Source: Paguma larvata (lineage: Eukaryota > Chordata > Mammalia > Carnivora > Viverridae). From it: a stretch of 64,000 nt of DNA. Positions 11,661-22,145 of the stretch are shown in pieces. How positions within the stretch are numbered: position 1 is the first letter of the stretch; every line of letters begins with the position of its first letter. The position numbers and the translations under genes are program-made. The stretch is taken from positions 83,505,132 through 83,569,131 of the forward strand of contig CM057829.1 in assembly GCA_030068075.1 (NCBI GenBank), in the 5' to 3' direction. Under the pieces are notes generated by a model. That model saw only the letters and a program-made list of their open reading frames with translations. It did no database searches and was not told the origin of the DNA.

Positions 11661-11769
11661 TTTAGCATATTAATGATCTTGGCTAAGACATGTGATAATC
11701 CTCCTTATAGTGACCTTCTATAGTATGTATCTGCAGGGTGAGTATGGTCATCTTTTAAGCTTTTTGTCA

Positions 11770-12139
11770 AATATTTCTGGTTATCCTACTCTTCTGGAAC
11801 GTGGTAAGATTGGACATCCCTGATCCTTTGAAGTTAACTGTAGCTAATAATAATGAAATATATGTGGGATTCTCTGTGTCTTAGGCAAAGGTAGCTAAAG
11901 TTAGTGAATGATTTACTATCTTCTCTTCTCCCTGACACACAGGTTGCAAATGTTCTGTATGATGCATGTCCTCTTAGCCTGAGGCCTGGAACCTGAGGAT
12001 GTGGGCAGAGTTTCCGGCAGACCCTGTGATGGGCACATGGCTAAGAAAAAAAGAACCATTTATTCTTGTTAAAATACTATTAAGAATTTTGGGTTTTCCG
12101 TAATAAGAACATAATCTAGCCTATATGGACTGGTGCAGG
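11770..12139 (+). mobile_element. Ancient LTR-type repeat (MaLR/MLT-like), family uncertain
   Basis: Resembles a common mammalian LTR repeat: ctcttctccctgacacacagg, then gatgtgggcagag, gggcacatggctaag, and an end near taatctagcctatatggactgg. It is heavily decayed and no internal retroviral sequence is attached. The family name is from memory. Confidence 0.45.
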
Positions 12140-12533
12140 GGACACAAGACTTTTTTAACAGCCTCATCTAACATTTCACTAGGAGAAAGGCAATCTATTC
12201 ATTCTAGCACAACGCATTTTGGATCTTCTCTTATTTCTTGATGAAAAGAAAGAAATTCTCTGAAAGAGGCAAAATGGCTCTGTTGAAGACAGTTTGTGAA
12301 TTTCGGGATCATGGGGACTAGAGAAATAAGGGAAATCTTTGTAACAGGGAAGATGTAAATAACAAAAATTGAAAAAAGACACTCTTCAGAAATCATGTTT
12401 CTCATTATTCCACGTGACCATGATTACCAAATTGTGTAACCAGGGATAGAGGAGGTCTGTGATCATGTCAGGTTTGGCTCTTGCTGTATAACTTCCTGAA
12501 ACTAAAAGTAAATGTAGGGGGAAAAAAAGTGGA
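12140..12533. other. No recognisable feature
   Basis: Sequence of mixed complexity before the next SINE. The two overlapping reverse open frames (12179-12405) have no recognisable product. Confidence 0.45.
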
Positions 12534-12741
12534 GGGGCACCTGGGTGGTTTAGTTAAGCATTCAACTCTGGATTTCAGCTCAGGTCATGATATCATGGTT
12601 CAGGGATGGAGCCCTGTGTTGGGCTCGGGCTGACAGCACGGAGCCTTGCTTGGGATTCTCTCTGCCCCTCCCTTGCTCTGTCTCTCTTGCACACATGTAC
12701 TCTCTCTCTATCAAAATAAATAAGTAAACATTTTGAAAAAA
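12534..12741 (+). mobile_element. Can-SINE
   Basis: Forward head ggggcacctgggtgg, then a tRNA-like section, a pyrimidine-rich body, and the tail caaaataaataagtaaac. Moderately diverged. I find no clean target-site duplication. Confidence 0.92.
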
Positions 12742-13118
12742 GGTAAGTGTGAATACTGGCACTTATCACTAATTATATTGTGGTTGATAAAGACTAACGT
12801 TCTACCCAGCCTTCCATACCGTGACGAGTATTGGAAGTTTTTCTGATTACACTATGTGAAGGGAACTTTACTTTACTGTGTCCTTCATGGGAATACCTGG
12901 AGCTACCTAGAGACAGTGCTTCTTAATTAACTGTAGGGAGTTTTGAATCAAGAAGAGCCATCATAAACCTTGATGTTCTCCAAATATGTTTATTATTTAT
13001 GCTCTGTAGATGCTTAAATGCTAATGTAACACCATTGATGAATAATGAAAAGTATTTGATACAGAGAAGATATATTGTATTTTTAGGATTCTTGCAGAAA
13101 AACAAACTAAAAAGATAA
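12742..13118. other. No recognisable feature
   Basis: Plain AT-rich sequence; nothing can be supported. Confidence 0.45.
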
Positions 13119-13178
13119 ATAGTTGACCTTTCCACTATATGGGTTGTTCAGGGGTCAACCATAGGAACAATCCCAGGT

Positions 13179-13391
13179 TTTTTTCTTTCTTTATTATTTT
13201 TAAAAGTTGATTTACTTTTTAAGAGAGAGATATATTGAGTGAAATTGGGGTAGGGGCAGAGAGAGAGGGAGATGGAGGATCTGAAGCAGGCTTTGTATAA
13301 GAGCCTTACATGTGGCTCAGACTCACAAACTGTGAGAACATGACCTGAGCTGAAGTCAGATGCGTAACCAACTGAACCACCCAGGCGCCCC
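13179..13391 (-). mobile_element. Can-SINE inserted in the MER2-like relic
   Basis: T-rich tail, GA-rich body and tRNA-like head ending in ccacccaggcgcccc. The body is diverged (tttgtataagagccttaca replaces the usual stretch). Confidence 0.9.
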
Positions 13392-13596
13392 TCCTGATGT
13401 TTTTCTGATACTCCATCCCTTCTACCTGAAACGGCATTCTTCTTAGTGGCTCCCTCTCCCCTCAGATACCTCTGCGCATAGTCCTATCTTTATTATGGAA
13501 ACTAAATTGATGTAATATAATTTATTTTCTCTAGCTTACTTTATTGTAAGAATACAGTGTATAATACATATAAAATACAAATATGTGTTAATCATC

Positions 13597-13630
13597 TGTT
13601 TGTTTGTTTGTTTGTTTGTTTGTTTGTTTT
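13597..13630. repeat. TTTG microsatellite
   Basis: About eight tttg units in tandem, grown inside the MER2-like relic. Confidence 0.92.
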
Positions 13631-13784
13631 CTTGGTAAGGCTCCCAGTCAACAGTAGGCTATTAGTAGTTAAGTTTTGGGGAAGTCAAAAGTTATATATG
13701 GATTTTTGATTCTGTGTGGTGTTAGCGCTCCTAATCCCCATGTTGTTCAAGGATCCTCTGTCTGTGTTTGTGTGTATTAGATTG

Positions 13785-13983
13785 TTTTTTAAGTTTATTT
13801 ATTTATTTTGAGAAAGAAAGAGACAGCACAAGGATGGGAGGGGCGGAGAGAGAGGGAGACAGAGAATCTCAAGAGGCTCTGCACTGTCAGCATGCAGGGC
13901 TCGAACTCATAAACCATGAGATCATGACCTGAGCCAAAAATCAGGAGTTGGACTCTTAACCAACTAAGCCACCCAGGTGCCCC
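13785..13983 (-). mobile_element. Can-SINE
   Basis: Reverse copy with tail ttttttaagtttatttattt, a GA-rich body, and a head ending in ccacccaggtgcccc. The middle is shortened around ctgcactgtcagcatgcagg. Confidence 0.92.
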
Positions 13984-13999
13984 TATATATATGACATTT

Positions 14000-14350
14000 T
14001 AAAGAGTTGGCTCATGTATTTATGGAGGAGGCTAGCAAGTCTAAAATTTGCAGGGTAGGCCAGCAGGCTGCAGACCCATTAAGGTGCTGACAGTGTTGCA
14101 GCTAGAGTCTGAACGTACTCTAAGAAAGAATTCCTCCTTATTGGAGGATGTCAGTTTGTTTTTTTTTTTTCCCCTTTCCTTAAGGCCCTCAACTGATTGG
14201 ATAAAGCCCACCAAATCTGGGAGAGTAATCTGCCTTAAAGACTACTGATTTACACGTTAATATCATCTAAGAAAAACCCCTTCACAGCAATGTCTAGACT
14301 GATATTTAACTAAATATTGGGTATTGTGGCTTAGCTAAGGGGAAACATAA
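14000..14350 (-). mobile_element. Ancient LTR-like interspersed repeat, reverse, family uncertain
   Basis: Recalls a frequent mammalian repeat. Landmarks on the forward strand are ggaggctagcaagtctaaaa, tttgcagggtaggccagcag, ccctcaactgattggataa, agcccaccaaatctgggag and aattaaccatcaa. The 66-codon frame over it is fortuitous. Confidence 0.45.
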
Positions 14351-14515
14351 AATTAACCATCAAATATATTAAACTTTTAAATGTTGAGTGACTTGATTTT
14401 TTGTATATAATGCTTTTATTTTATATTCTCCTATGAATAAGATTTACTTATATGAATTTAGAAAAAAATATTCATTTCTAAAATTGAAAGTTATAAATAT
14501 GTTTCTCTTAACTTT

Positions 14516-14740
14516 ATTTTTTAGCTTTTTTTTTAAATTTTTTTATTTTTTGAGAGACATAGAGACAGAGTGTGAGCAAGGGAAAGGCAGAGAGAGAGGG
14601 GGACACAGAATCCGAAGCAGGCTCCAGGCTCCGAGCCATCAGCACAGAGCCCGACACAGGGCCCGAACTCACAGACGGTGAGATCATGACCTGAGCTGAA
14701 GTCTGTCGCTTAACCGACTGAGCCACCCAGGCGCCCCTTT
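14516..14740 (-). mobile_element. Can-SINE, little diverged
   Basis: The reverse copy keeps caggctccaggctccgagcc, gagatcatgacctgagctga and ttaaccgactgagccaccca. The 10-bp duplication tcttaacttt flanks it (14506-14515 and 14741-14750). Good agreement with the family suggests a fairly young insertion. Confidence 0.94.
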
Positions 14741-14750
14741 TCTTAACTTT

Positions 14751-15494
14751 TTGACTCTTCATCTTTCCTATGCTTTTCTTTAATCTTTTTTTCAGATTGC
14801 AAAAAATGAGCCATGTTCAGATAATTCTGTGAAAGAATCCCTGCTCTTTGTTGTAGTACTATTCATTACTTTTTCTTTCATTTTGTGCTATGTAACTACT
14901 TCTTTTACTCTTATGTACTTCCTTCGTTTTTTCACATTTTGAAAATGCACTTCTTCAAAGAGTAATGCACCCAAAATAAGATCTACTTGAGCCAACTAGT
15001 TAATAATCAGTATGTTACAACTTCTCTCGACTCTGCTCTCATATCTTGCACCTCATGAACCACTCTCTAGCCTAATTTGAGGCCTCACTCTTTGGTTCCT
15101 GATCCAGTAAATCATGGCCTCTGTAGAAGTCATGTTGTACTAATTGTGGCCTCCTGTGTGATAAGAGCTGCTTTTCACTGCTTCTTTGGAAGCAAGCTGT
15201 GCAATTGGCTATCACTTGCAGGCTTACATCCAGTACCACCAAGACCTGCATCATTACATTTTTATAATAACGTTCAAAACAAAGGACTTGTGATGAAAAT
15301 TACTTTCTAAGCCAAGTACTGAATATCTAAATATATAGATACTAAATTTATCTCCACTAAAACCATCACAAACCATAAGAGAGAAAAATAAAAGTAGTTT
15401 GAGAAATTTTGGAAATGGTATTATGTTAGAGACCAAACATATGATTTCAGTTTTATAATGTTCAAAAGTAGGTATTCCATGCAAACATTAAAAC
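14751..15494. other. No recognisable feature
   Basis: The stretch 15040-15260 is somewhat richer in G+C and more complex than its neighbours, but I cannot assign it. Open frames on both strands at 15072-15310 overlap each other and look fortuitous. Confidence 0.45.
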
Positions 15495-15506
15495 AAATTA
15501 TTTGAG

Positions 15507-15641
15507 CGTCCGACTTCGGCTCAGGTCATGATCTCGTGGTTCGTGAGTTTGAGCCCCGCGTCGGGCTCTGTGCTAATGGCTCAGAGCCTGGAGCCTGCTT
15601 CCAATCTGTGTCTCTCTCTCTCTGCCCTTTCCCCCACTCAT

Positions 15642-15672
<31 letters not shown>

Positions 15673-15702
15673 AAAATAAATAAACATTGAAAATATTAAA
15701 AA
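15507..15702 (+). mobile_element. Can-SINE lacking its 5' head
   Basis: The element starts abruptly at gcgtccgacttcggctcagg, so the first 30 or so bases with the A box are absent. The rest, including gagtttgagccccgcgtcgg, a long CT tract and the tail caaaaataaataaac, is well preserved. A 12-bp duplication, aaattatttgag/aaattatatgag, lies at 15495-15506 and 15703-15714. The sequence therefore looks like true 5' truncation at insertion. Confidence 0.88.
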
Positions 15703-15714
15703 AAATTATATGAG

Positions 15715-16735
15715 CAGTTATGAAAAAATAAATGGTGAGCCAAACTGACATGCTTTTATCTATCATAGCCATAGTGACAACAGTGTATCTGATGTTCAAT
15801 TATTGAAAAGAAAATAGTATAAAGTTAGGATTGGTATCCATGAGAGGATACCAACTAGTTGATGAATGAATGAATGAAGTAATCAAGGATGGTGAAATAT
15901 CAAAAGGAATTGATGTTTTTCATAGTACTTTTTAAATGAGTCTTAGTCTAAGCAACCCAGCTATCTGGTTGAACGGTGTTTTAATGAGGGATCTGCCTGT
16001 CTTTTCACTGATCTTCAGCTTGCCTTGCTTACCAGAGATAATAGGCCCATAAAATATTAAGTTTCCTAGGAATATTTAAATGCTTAATGGAAAGGCATAG
16101 AGTGATATATACATATATTTGTCAGTAAAAGCAAACACTCATAATAAAGGATACTTTTAAAGTTCCTTTTTCTTCCTGTTAGCTACCTCCACTAAACACT
16201 TCTTCAAGACATATTTTATGGACATTCTTATTCTATGACACTTGTTTCAAGTTTCTTACTTTCCTATGAGAAAAACAGTGCATAAATAACATAAATCTGA
16301 ATGAGAGCAGTTTACTAATGGAGGAATTTCTTTCCACATACCTAGTTTGTTCTCCCTTTTTTTTTAAACCAATTTGGGACATAGCCCTTAGTTTTCAAAT
16401 AAATAGTTGAGACAATTCCAAGCCTGAGTAGCTGAGCTCAATTAAATTTCACTTGCTACACTTCTAACATTTTCTTACCATTTTTAGTTCTTTGTCACTG
16501 ACATGATTTCTAGGCAGATATTCCCTGTGGCATTTACTTATCATCCTTTGCATTTGAACATCAACTTAATAGTATTTTAGTAACATGTAAGTTGTATTTT
16601 TTTCAAGGTGTCAAAGCAGGGCAATATGAAATAAAGGAAGCATTTTAAAATAATTGAATGAGGGAAAGATTATTTATTCAATTCAGGTTAGCTGATCATT
16701 ATTTAGCTGTGAGAAGAGGCAAGTGTGATACAAAG

Positions 16736-16737
<2 letters not shown>
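15715..16737. other. No recognisable feature
   Basis: AT-rich sequence with a small gaatgaatgaatgaa patch near 15863. No coding or repeat signal is recognised. Confidence 0.45.

Positions 16738-16775
<38 letters not shown>
16738..16775. repeat. AC microsatellite, about 19 units
   Basis: An uninterrupted run of AC dinucleotides, likely length-variable between individuals. Confidence 0.97.
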
Positions 16776-16778
<3 letters not shown>

Positions 16779-17029
16779 CTGGCCTCTAAGAATTTACTAC
16801 CTAGTATGTGAGGTAGGCGCAAGTCATTTTCCTCTATTGCCTATGGCATAAAGAGAGCACTGGCTTATCAACGTTCTCAACTTTTCATTCGTAACATTTA
16901 ATTTATTTACACCTCTTGACCTTTGAGTAGGTGAGAGACAAAGAGCAGAAATTTCCAGCCTTTGGTGAACTGGTAGGGTGCAATCAAATGTACAAAAGAG
17001 GAGCATCGAATTGGGGAGATAAAGGGAAG

Positions 17030-17273
17030 GATTGTAGTTTATAGTTAAATATGTGAAGAAAATGCTGTTTGTGAGACATGTGTGATAGGGAATAATTACT
17101 GACAAATATCACTCTAGAGAACTGGTAAAAATAGGATAAGGAGATGTAATTTACTCTATTTTTAAATTTACCGATAACCTTTTGTTTTTCTCTTCCTAGA
17201 TGATGCCATTGCCCTTATAGATGATTTTGATTTATTGTTTTTACAAAACTCTCTTAAAATTTGCTCTCACAGC
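17030..17273 (+). repeat. Arm 1 of a long-range inverted duplication
   Basis: The reverse complement of this segment recurs at 22146-22395 with about six mismatches and two small indels by eye (about 97% identity). I recognise no repeat family in it. It includes a splice-acceptor-like ttctcttcctag at 17188-17199 that I do not regard as functional. Confidence 0.92.
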
Positions 17274-18690
17274 ATCCTCATTTTATTGGGAATTAAGCAT
17301 GCAATCAACACTTTAGTGATCACCTTGGCAAACAGACCGCCATCTCTTTAGGCTGAGATGCAGCTCACCGGCAGGCATAGATATTACTCTATAAAGTTGT
17401 CTTCAGTCTTCTGTTCCACAGAAAGGCCCTTAGTAATAACAGATAATTGCCTCAATGGCTTTGAGTATGTTGACATTGTCAAGCTACTTTTCAAAAGATG
17501 AGATTTTTAATAAACGAAGAACAATATTTGGAAAATGTATTGTGTTTTTTTTAATTTACTTCATTGTTTTCATTTGGTGGAATATATTTTCCTGTTATTA
17601 AAAAAAAATCAATGAGTAAGAAACCTGAACTCTTAAATCAAAAAATGAGCCTACATTCATCTAGAGAAAATAAACCGAAAGAATATAAACCAGGAAAGTG
17701 CAAATCGGTTTTAAAAATACAGTTTTAAATAGCTATCAAATGCAGTGCACGCTCCATAAACTGCAGACGGCTTCCTGAATAAAATATGAGGACATGTAGC
17801 TCTGTGACTATCTATCTCAGTTAGTTAAAAAAAAATTCTGAAGAAAATTTCTAAATAGGCCATATACTATCTGCAAAGAATAAACAAAGTATCCAGCAGT
17901 GACAGTGTTTGCTTTTCATGTGGTGGAACTGTGTGCAAATACAAGGCCTAACAAATGTCAGCTCCTCATTTGCAAATGAAGATGTAAAAGGAAATGTCGG
18001 TGGCAGTACATGCAACAGTTCATATTTGAAGTTTGGCACAGTGAACTGACAGCCACAGAGGAGCTGCAGTGGTCTAATCCTTTCTTTCTGCCTTCTAGCA
18101 ATGATAGTTGGGAAGTGGAAGGGGGGGAAGGTTAATAAATATGTGATGAGGAAAAGCTGTGGAAGAATAGCATATCTTCTCTGCAAGAACTCATCTTCAG
18201 AGATAATTAACTAGGTGACAACATACAATATGCCATTAACAACAGCATTCAAATCATTTCTGGACTTAAGTACAGTTTTAAGCCGCTTATCAGATTTTCA
18301 TTTCTGAATCCATTCAGCTGTCAGGCTTACATCCTGGCTCTTTATTGAAGCTCACATGGGAATCCAAAACCTTCTAATTTTCTATACAGATTCATTTCAG
18401 AATCAATTAGAGTTGGTGGCAGCCTTGTCCCTGTGTGTAAAGGGGATTAGCTGGGCACTTGCTCGGCTGAATCTACCTCTGAATGTACATTCAACCTTCC
18501 GTCGAGAATGAGCTCGTTCTCCCCCCTTCTAGAGGACTCTTCAGCAATTGAACTCCTGTAGACAACAGATGGCAGATAATCACTCGAACGGCCTCCAATT
18601 TTGTCAGTAAAAGAAAAGTGATCGTCCACCTCTCTCCTACAGTAAGTAGGTAAGAGACCTCTGGGCATTTGAAGCATGTTCTGCTTTTAA
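17274..18690. promoter_or_regulatory. Repeat-free, CpG-retaining block; candidate conserved noncoding element
   Basis: This is among the longest stretches in the window with no recognisable transposon. It has balanced base composition and several CpGs (for example near 18470-18600), unusual for decayed intergenic DNA. It contains a perfect 14-bp palindrome, TCATTTGCAAATGA (17966-17979), which includes a POU/octamer-like core. A reverse-strand open frame of 76 codons (18447-18677) has protein-like composition but no product I recognise. An enhancer role is inference from texture only. Confidence 0.35.
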
Positions 18691-19337
18691 AATAAGGAAA
18701 TCCACAATCAGTCCCCCTTCTCTGGCAATCTCCTCACAATGTCATCCTTGAGTCCTTGTCCCTGACTTTCTCCCATCACCTATTGGCACATCTTCTCAAG
18801 CCTTCTGCTTTTTCATCCCTCATCCTGCCTCACCCAATTTTGCTGAAACCTGTATTCTTTCTGTGTGCTATCCAGCCCTAAAAACCATTCCTAATATTAG
18901 CAATAGTAAAATATTTTAATGTTATTCTTTTGAAAAAAGTTATATAGCACATCACTTTTAGGCAAAAGTACCCTAAATTTATTATTCTGCAGATAATGCA
19001 TTTTATGAACAGTTTAAGATGTGTCACTTAAGTTATCAAAAAAACATGCAGAAAATGGATATATCCATGTGATCACGGCTATTCACTTTTTATCTTTCTA
19101 ACAGTCTGCTCAATTAAATATTCAAATATCTCTTCCTGCATGAAACGTATTTAATTATATTATTTCCTTATTTAAAAAATATGAAATTATGAAAGTAGTT
19201 GAGGTGCCTAGTTTAAAAACAAAGTTACAAGTAGTATAATTTTAAAATATAAGTCCATGGCTTCTGCCCTTCAACGCTTGTGAGTACAGCCATTCAGTTA
19301 TTTCAGAGGTTTCTTCTGGTATTTTGCTTCATATTTT
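18691..19337. other. No recognisable feature
   Basis: Pyrimidine-rich near 18710-18870, then AT-rich. No repeat or coding signal can be supported. Confidence 0.4.
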
Positions 19338-19353
19338 AAAATACTTCACTTGC

Positions 19354-19573
19354 GGGGGCCTGGGTGGGTCAGTTGGTTAGGCATCTGAGTCTCAATATCA
19401 GCCCAAGTTACCATCTCATGGTTGGTCATGAGATCGAGCCCCACATCAGGCTCTCTGCTGAGTGTGAAGCATGCTTGAGAGTCTCTCTCTCCCTCTCTCT
19501 CTCTGTCCCTCCCCTGCTCATGCTCTCTCTCTCTCAAAACTAAATAAATAAATACAAAAAATAAAATAAAATA
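19354..19573 (+). mobile_element. Can-SINE, first of a tandem pair
   Basis: Forward copy from gggggcctgggtgggtcagt to an A-rich tail with taaataaataaatac. The head and body are diverged (gagtctcaatatcagccc). It shares its outer 16-bp target-site duplication with the next SINE (19338-19353 and 19782-19797). Confidence 0.92.
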
Positions 19574-19575
19574 TA

Positions 19576-19780
19576 GGAGTGCCAGTCAAGCCTCTGACTC
19601 TTGATCACAGCTCAGGTCATGATCTCACGGTTTGTGAGTTCGAGCCCCATGCTGGGCTTTGTGCTAACAGCACGGAGCCAGCTTGGGATTCTCTCTTTGC
19701 TTCCTTGCCCACTCAAGCTAACTTTCTGTCTGTCTGTCTCAAAATAAGTAAATTAATTAAAAAATAAAACATAATACAAT
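19576..19780 (+). mobile_element. Can-SINE, second of a tandem pair, 5' head shortened
   Basis: Forward copy beginning ggagtgccagtcaagcctct. The central A-box part of the head is deleted, but gctcaggtcatgatctcacg, the B-box-like gagttcgagcccc and the tail are intact. It follows the first SINE's A tail directly, and no duplication separates the two. Confidence 0.92.
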
Positions 19781-19819
19781 AAAAATACTTTACTTGCCTG
19801 TTTTCTAACTTCTTAGTTT

Positions 19820-19940
19820 TATAAAATTATTTTTATTTATTTATTTTTAAGTATACCCCATGCCCGATGTGGGGCTTGAACTTACCATGACTCTGAGATC
19901 AAGAGTTGCATGCTCTATTGACTAAACCAGCCAGAACTCC
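19820..19940 (-). mobile_element. Short Can-SINE variant without the CT-rich body
   Basis: The reverse tRNA-like portion (cgatgtggggcttgaactt to aactcc) joins directly to the tail tttatttatttatttttaa. Flanked by tctaacttc at 19804-19812 and 19941-19949. It is about half the usual length, so it is either a different subfamily or an internal deletion. Confidence 0.82.
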
Positions 19941-19949
19941 TCTAACTTC

Positions 19950-21254
19950 ACATTTTCAAATGTCATATATTAATTCTCTCTAAAAAAATATATTTAAACT
20001 CATTCACTTTAGACTATCACTTTGCAGTTTTGCAATGTGTTCCAGGAAGCACCATAGGTATAAATTGGAATATGAATGTTGTCCATGGAATTGTACAAAG
20101 CAGTGGGGACCCTGTACCTTGCTACAACATCACTAAGATCATCCTCTTTTATCTTTATTTGTCTACTGCTTTACTGATTTAGTCAAGTCTACTGCTGCCA
20201 CCAGTGATAAGATGCAGTATTGTAAGCTATCACTTACAGTGTTTCTAATTAAACTATTTTTCATGTTACAATATTTTTATATTATATCTATTTAAAAAGC
20301 TTTCTTAAGATTTATTTAGAAATAAGTTTTTACCATATATATATCATGTTTTTGCCTACATAAAAGAAAAATAAAATAGAAATAAATTGGTTAAGACTTT
20401 TCTAAAAGTTCTTTAAATTGAGAATCTGACTTATGAATCACTTTATTCTCAGGGTATTATTTAATGTTTTTCAAAACAATACTTTTTTCAAAACAATATT
20501 ATTATCTTCTGTACTATCAAGAGTACTAGAAAAGCAGATATTATAAAAGATTTCTTCACTACTATCTCTTGAATTTTTCCCTAGCCTCTAACAATGCCAT
20601 TTTCTTGATTTTAAGAGATTGTCAGAGGCAAGTTTTCAGACCACAACCACTTCTCTGATTTCTTCCTTAAATGGTAATTAAATAGTCTGTTACTTGAAAA
20701 ATATAGATGTTATGGTTGCCAGCCATTCTACCAGGATTAGTAACCATATTCCTTCATGTACAGACAAGGACAACTATGTGTCAAATGACTTCTAGTCAAG
20801 AACTTTCGTAAGATGCTATTGATTGATCATCAAATGTATTCTAATTTCAAGGTTTTAAAATAGGGAAAAAACCCACAAATCTAATAATTTATGAAGTAAT
20901 AATCAAGAATCAAATGAGTATACATTTCTTACATTTTTATGACTATCAAAGATATAAGGACTATTAAAGATATTTCTATGACTAGCAAAGACCTAGGTGA
21001 CCTAAGAAATATTTAATAAACACACTTTTGTTGTTATTGCACACTATTTTGTTATCCCTAGTGGTAGTAATTGCATTTTGTATGTTGATTACATTTCTGT
21101 GTATCATTCAATAATTTGTTCCTCCACCTCTCCAACAGAACTTTTAAAATCCAACTCAGTTCAGTCAAACATGTCAAGATTTTTTCCCCCCTTTGGAGAC
21201 ATCCCTCCAAAAGGTCTCTTTTCCTTGCAGCAGGGTGGGATGTTTGTTTTCTTC
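19950..21254. other. No recognisable feature
   Basis: AT-rich sequence with a few short homopolymers. No gene or repeat signal is recognised. Confidence 0.45.
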
Positions 21255-21632
21255 CTTTTTTTAAATTAATTAATTTTAATTCACATCCAAGTTAGTAAGC
21301 ATATGGTGCAACAATAAATTCAGGGGTAGATTCCTTAATGCTCCTTACCCATTTAGCCCATCCCCCTTCCCACAACCTCTCCAGTAACCCTCTGTTTGTG
21401 ATCCATATTTAAGAGTCTCTTACGTTTTGGTCCTGCTCCCAGTTTTTATATTATTTTTGCTTTCCTTCCCTTATGTTCATCTGCTTTGTATCTTAAAGTC
21501 CTCATATGAGTGAAATCATATGATATTTGTCTTTCTCTGACTGATTTGCTTAACGTAATGCCTTCTATTTCCATCCACGTAGTTGTAAATGGCAAAATTT
21601 CATTCTTTTTGATTGCTGAGTAATACTCCATG

Positions 21633-21671
<39 letters not shown>

Positions 21672-22145
21672 ACATCTTCTTTATCCATTCATCCATCATT
21701 GGACATTTGCGCTCTTTCCATACTTTGGCTATTGTTGATAGTGCTGCTTTAAATATTGCATGTGCCCCTTCGAAACAGCATACCTGTATCATTTGGGTAA
21801 ATACCTAGTAATGCAATTGCTGTGTTATAGGGTAGTTCTATATTTAATTTTTTGAAGAATCTTCCACTGTTTTCCAGAGTGGCTTCACCAGTTTGCATTC
21901 CCACCAGTAGTGCAAAAGGGTTACTTTTTCTCCACATCCTCGCCAGCATCTGTTATTCCTGAGTTGTTAATGTTGGCCATTCTGACAGGTGTGAGGTGGT
22001 ATCTCATTATGGTTTTTATTTGTATTTCCCTGATGATGAGTGATGCTGAGCATTTTTTCATGTGTCAGTTGGCCATCTGGATGTCTTCTTTGAAGAAGTG
22101 TCTATTTGTGTCTTTTGCCCATTTCTTCACTGGATTATTTGTTTT
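21255..22145 (-). mobile_element. 5'-truncated LINE-1, reverse strand, with 3' end
   Basis: Begins with the T-rich complement of the A tail at 21255-21262. It then gives the 3' UTR and the ORF2 3' end in antisense (ggtgtgaggtggtatctcat, tcttctttgaagaagtgtct). Truncated at its 5' side at about 22145, where an inverted copy of DNA from 17030-17273 is attached. Open frames on both strands are remnants. Confidence 0.92.
21635..21670. repeat. AC microsatellite (18 units) inside L1
   Basis: A pure AC run right after gagtaatactccatggt, at a fixed position in the L1 3' region. Confidence 0.97.

Larger units (their letters stand above)
13120..13760 (-). mobile_element. MER2-like (Tigger family) DNA transposon relic, interrupted by a SINE
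   Basis: The segment 13500-13757 matches the reverse of MER2 from memory: ctagcttactttattgtaag, agaatacagtgtataatac, then ggtaaggctcccagtcaaca, gtaggctattagtagttaag, and an end at ttgttcaagga. A terminal-like piece with agttgacc and ggggtcaacc lies at 13121-13160. The SINE at 13179-13391 and a TTTG microsatellite sit between these parts. MER2 is a non-autonomous cut-and-paste element, and no transposase frame is present. Confidence 0.65.

Noticed and set aside
13597..13630. Regularly spaced short repeats considered as a CRISPR array
   Set aside because: They are a TTTG microsatellite with no spacers. The genome is vertebrate, and no array was seen anywhere in the window.
17188..17350. Splice-acceptor-like ttctcttcctag followed by about 50 open codons
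   Set aside because: No matching donor or recognisable protein. The segment lies partly in the inverted duplication, and such acceptor-like strings are common by chance.
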